DNA from: a virus
Direction: 5' to 3' (one strand)
DNA length: 61,624 bases
IMG/VR virus record: IMGVR_UViG_3300002334_000053
Span: 1 to 61,624 of that record
The notes under the pieces are model-generated. The model was not told the origin of the DNA and did no database searches. It worked only from the letters and a program-made list of their open reading frames with translations. The position numbers and the translations under genes are program-made. Positions 59,277-61,624 of this stretch are shown here, piece by piece. Numbering within the stretch: position 1 is the first letter of the stretch; each line of letters opens with the position of its first letter.

Positions 59277-60400
59277 TGGCTGACGGAAACATAAAACTTA
59301 GATCGCTAGCGGAAGACATTAAACGCACGGTGTCGGTTGACGAGATCGCCAGAACGTACGGTATCAACCTTGATACATCAAATCGAACAGAGTGCTTTTG
59401 TTGCGGATCACCGGGCGGTTTGGCGTACTACAATTCTGGCGAGAAAAACGAATCGGCGTTCTATTGTTTTTCATGCGAACAACGCGGTGACGTGATTGAT
59501 GTAGTTGCAATCATGGAAGATTTGCCAAAGTACAAAGCGATTGAATTTCTTGCGGCGCGTTTCAATGTCGTTGTAAATGATGGCCCGGCGGCTTGGGCTG
59601 AACGTCTAAAATGGGGATACGAAAACCGGGTGTGGTGTGACAGTTCCGGGCCGGTTGATGTTCCCGGTGTACTCGTTGCCGATCAGCGTGTAATAGATAA
59701 ATGGAAAAGTTTACGCAGGCAGAACCCGGAACAATTGGAACGGTACGCAGACGGGTTACAGGTTGATCCCGATATACTTCAAAGTATCGGCTTCAGGTGG
59801 GATTCTCAAAATCAATGCGGCGCGTTCCCGATGTACAACCACAACAAAGAAGTTGTAGGTATTCGCTATCGCTCGTTTGATGGTTCGATGAAGTGGTCAG
59901 AAAAGTTTTCGTGTAATGGACTGTTCTTTGATACCAGTTGCGATTTTGGCAATCGCGTTTTCTTACCTGAAGGACCAACGGATACAATCGCTCTGTTGTC
60001 AATGGGTGTTCAAGTCGTTGGCCGACCGAACAGTAACGTAGGCGGTGCGACTATTTCTAGGATGCTATCGGGCCGCGATTTGGTTGTTGTCAGTGACCGG
60101 GACGAGATCGGACGCAATGGGAAAAGGGCCGGATTGGTGGGCGCGTCCAAGTGTGCAAAAGCTGTTGAGTTTCGATCTTTGAGTGTTGCGGTAATCATTT
60201 CACCGCCCGGATATAAAGACGTGCGGGAATGGGTTGATAGCGGTGCAGGAAATTTGACCAGATTAAATGAGTTGGTGAAAAACGCACTCTATCTGAAAAA
60301 ACCGCCCATTGGTCATTTGGCACGTGCTGCTGAGGTAACGCGGTTATTCGAGAAGTTTGAAGCGAATCGGTCAAATCGCAGGTTTGAAAAAAATATTTGA
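59276..60400 (+). CDS. DNA primase (DnaG-type: zinc finger plus TOPRIM)
   Basis: Makes RNA primers for the replication fork. The N-terminal zinc finger has Cys40/Cys43 and Cys64/Cys67 (ECFCCGSPGG; FYCFSCEQRGDVID). The TOPRIM domain contains LPEGPTDTIALL near residue 231 and VVSDRDEIGRNG near 272, the Glu and Asp-x-Asp that hold the metal. The length is short, so the helicase-binding domain is small. Overlaps the helicase stop (TGATG). The last residues (RFEKNI) and TGA lie inside promoter cassette 4. Confidence 0.92.
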   Translation: MADGNIKLRSLAEDIKRTVSVDEIARTYGINLDTSNRTECFCCGSPGGLAYYNSGEKNESAFYCFSCEQRGDVIDVVAIMEDLPKYKAIEFLAARFNVVVNDGPAAWAERLKWGYENRVWCDSSGPVDVPGVLVADQRVIDKWKSLRRQNPEQLERYADGLQVDPDILQSIGFRWDSQNQCGAFPMYNHNKEVVGIRYRSFDGSMKWSEKFSCNGLFFDTSCDFGNRVFLPEGPTDTIALLSMGVQVVGRPNSNVGGATISRMLSGRDLVVVSDRDEIGRNGKRAGLVGASKCAKAVEFRSLSVAVIISPPGYKDVREWVDSGAGNLTRLNELVKNALYLKKPPIGHLARAAEVTRLFEKFEANRSNRRFEKNI

Positions 60401-60466
60401 AATAGATGGTGTGATGGGTTGCATCGCTCGATGTAGACGGTAAGATAGACGTGTAACGAATGGGCA
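60386..60466 (+). promoter_or_regulatory. Promoter cassette, copy 4
   Basis: TTGCAT (60419-60424), a 16-bp spacer and TAAGAT (60441-60446), followed by AGACGTGT. The leader carries AATGGG (60459-60464) but a different stem from copies 2 and 3. It drives the 60489 gene. Confidence 0.85.
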
Positions 60467-60488
60467 ACACAAACAAAGGGACCAAACG

Positions 60489-61442
60489 ATGAACATCACA
60501 AAAACAGATTTCGACACGTTCGCAGATGAGATTTTCGCTAACGGTGTAAAAACACTCGGTACGCTTTGCTGGTTCTCGATTTCCGATGTACGTATCGGTG
60601 CAGATGCCGTGAATAGGATGGCGAAAAACAGCGGGCTTGATTCTAATCTCAAGCGGAAACCCGCAAGTGACGCGTTCCGGGTTGCAACTACTGAATGTTT
60701 GAAGAATTCCGGCGTAGTGACTTCGCATTCTGAACGTTTGATTATTCGCTCTGTGAAGGATAACGCATCAACAATCATCAAAGCTATTGTTGTTGAAACC
60801 GTCAACGCGGCTGGCGAAACGCTCGATCATTACGTTGCGGGTCGAATTCGGTTTGATCGTGAAAAAGAACAGATCACCGAACACAATGAAGGTGTAACCG
60901 GGAGTCATTGCAAAATGGTTCACGAACTCAGCTTGCAGGTCGAATCTGACTACAAAGATTTTCGCAATCGTCTTACCGCTGGCGAGCTTCGCCGCTGGAT
61001 GATGGGGCACTTGAAAGAAATGTGTTACCTGAAACTCCTACCGGGCGGCGGCGCTTACTTTGTTCCGAGTTTCAACAACGACATTCTTAGAAACCTGAAG
61101 GAATTCGTTTCTGACCTTTCGGAAGCAACGAATACAAAACACACGTTCGGCGTTCTTCCCGTGCCCGATGTTTCCGATCAGCGTGAACTCGTTACACGTT
61201 CGTTCGTTGAGTCATTCGAAGATGAGACCAAAGAGCTTTTAGGCGATATTGCGGATATGCTTGCCAAGGGTGAAGAGATCACCGCACGGGCAGCCAAGAC
61301 ACGACTTGCACGAATCCGTGAAACGATTGGCCGTGCTGCTGAGTACCGCACACATCTGAATATCGCAAACGCTGATATTGACGAACGCCTTGTTATGTTG
61401 GAAGTTCAAGCCGTCGAAATCATGGACCGTAAAACCGCCTGA
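60489..61442 (+). CDS. DUF6744-like hypothetical protein (317 aa)
   Basis: I do not assign a function. The helical, basic-acidic mix and RRWMMGHLKEMCYLKLLPGGGAYFVP resemble a phage family of unknown function (DUF6744-like, from memory). The N-terminal part (FDTFADEIFANGVKTL) is helical. AAAGGGACC lies before the ATG. Only gene between promoter cassette 4 and the terminator at 61459. Stop shares a base with palindrome copy 19. Confidence 0.75.
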   Translation: MNITKTDFDTFADEIFANGVKTLGTLCWFSISDVRIGADAVNRMAKNSGLDSNLKRKPASDAFRVATTECLKNSGVVTSHSERLIIRSVKDNASTIIKAIVVETVNAAGETLDHYVAGRIRFDREKEQITEHNEGVTGSHCKMVHELSLQVESDYKDFRNRLTAGELRRWMMGHLKEMCYLKLLPGGGAYFVPSFNNDILRNLKEFVSDLSEATNTKHTFGVLPVPDVSDQRELVTRSFVESFEDETKELLGDIADMLAKGEEITARAAKTRLARIRETIGRAAEYRTHLNIANADIDERLVMLEVQAVEIMDRKTA

Positions 61443-61458
61443 ATTGCAAGCCGCAATT
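61442..61458. repeat. Dispersed palindrome, copy 19
   Basis: AATTGCAAGCCGCAATT, first base is the last of the TGA, next to a terminator rather than a gene start. Confidence 0.92.
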
Positions 61459-61494
61459 ACCCTCATGCCCGGTAAATCGGGTATGAGGGTTTTA
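61459..61494 (+). terminator. Rho-independent terminator
   Basis: ACCCTCATGCCCGGT pairs through ATCGGGTATGAGGGT with TTTT following. Confidence 0.85.
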
Positions 61495-61495
61495 C

Positions 61496-61573
61496 GAAAA
61501 AAATATCTGAAATAGATGATGCGACCCCTTGCACGAACCGATGTAGACAGTAAGATAGACGTGTAGCAAATGG
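61496..61573 (+). promoter_or_regulatory. Promoter cassette, copy 5, truncated by the adapter
   Basis: TTGCAC (61529-61534), a 16-bp spacer and TAAGAT (61551-61556), then AGACGTGTAGCAAATGG. The gene it drives is not in the contig. Confidence 0.85.
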
Positions 61574-61624
61574 AGATCGGAAGAGCACACGTCTGAACTC
61601 CAGTCACATCACGATCTCGTATGC
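61574..61624 (+). other. Illumina TruSeq adapter (sequencing artefact)
   Basis: From 61574 the sequence is AGATCGGAAGAGC followed by the TruSeq index-read adapter, a 6-nt index ATCACG at 61608-61613 and ATCTCGTATGC to the end. It is not genomic. Confidence 0.98.

Noticed and set aside
5487-61458. CRISPR or tandem repeat array from the palindromes
   Set aside because: Copies are dispersed over 60 kb with unrelated spacing, not in an array.
61239-61607. Minus-strand 122-aa frame starting MTGVQTCALPIS
   Set aside because: The start is a translation of the Illumina adapter, a known contaminant peptide; the rest is the shadow of the 60489 gene.

Overview
The window is most of the genome of a tailed double-stranded DNA bacteriophage, and every convincing gene lies on the + strand. 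The long tape-measure gene, a two-frame tail-assembly chaperone, an HK97-type neck set and a single major tail protein point to a long non-contractile tail (siphovirus-like). The host is a bacterium that the sequence does not identify. Sigma70-like promoters, a CsrA homologue and a B12-dependent ribonucleotide reductase would fit an aquatic Gram-negative host, but that is inference. The sequence is an assembly contig: the left end cuts a gene, and the last 51 bases are an Illumina TruSeq adapter, not phage DNA.

Layout. (1) 1-1583: 3' part of a class II ribonucleotide reductase. (2) 1.6-10.5 kb: many small, tightly packed unknown genes, a DNA methyltransferase, a CsrA-like RNA-binding protein, and short promoter-gene-terminator modules. 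(3) 10.5-15.3 kb: a probable non-coding transcript, a TIM-barrel-like protein, a methyltransferase-like protein without the catalytic motif, a Dam-type methyltransferase and unknowns. (4) 15.4-17.4 kb: small virion-like protein, then a PAS-domain membrane protein, a holin-like protein and a lipoprotein-like protein. (5) 18.0-25.4 kb: large sialidase-like tail protein, small unknowns and a GT29-like glycosyltransferase. (6) 25.4-46.5 kb: terminase, portal, head protein, scaffold, coat, neck, tail tube, chaperones, tape measure and tail-tip protein, interrupted at 32.9-34.2 kb by a SAM methyltransferase and an MptE/DUF115-like protein and closed by a GT2 glycosyltransferase. (7) 47.9-61.4 kb: replication: SNF2-type helicase, 5'-3' exonuclease, DnaE-type polymerase, DnaB-like helicase, primase and unknowns.

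Three dispersed sequence families run through the genome. A 17-bp palindrome (core AATTGC-N5-GCAATT) occurs about 19 times. Most copies sit in gene junctions, commonly 14-17 nt before a start codon, and six share the last base of the upstream TGA stop. A roughly 75-bp promoter cassette (TTGC(A/G)(C/T), 16 bp, TAAGAT) occurs five times in front of early-looking genes, and the contig breaks inside the fifth copy. A shorter AATATA(C/T)A box occurs five times, usually right before an ATG. The phage-encoded CsrA, the covarying leader hairpin in the promoter cassette and several folded RNA candidates suggest strong post-transcriptional regulation; that link is inference.

No integrase, repressor, tRNA, CRISPR array or recognisable endolysin was seen.
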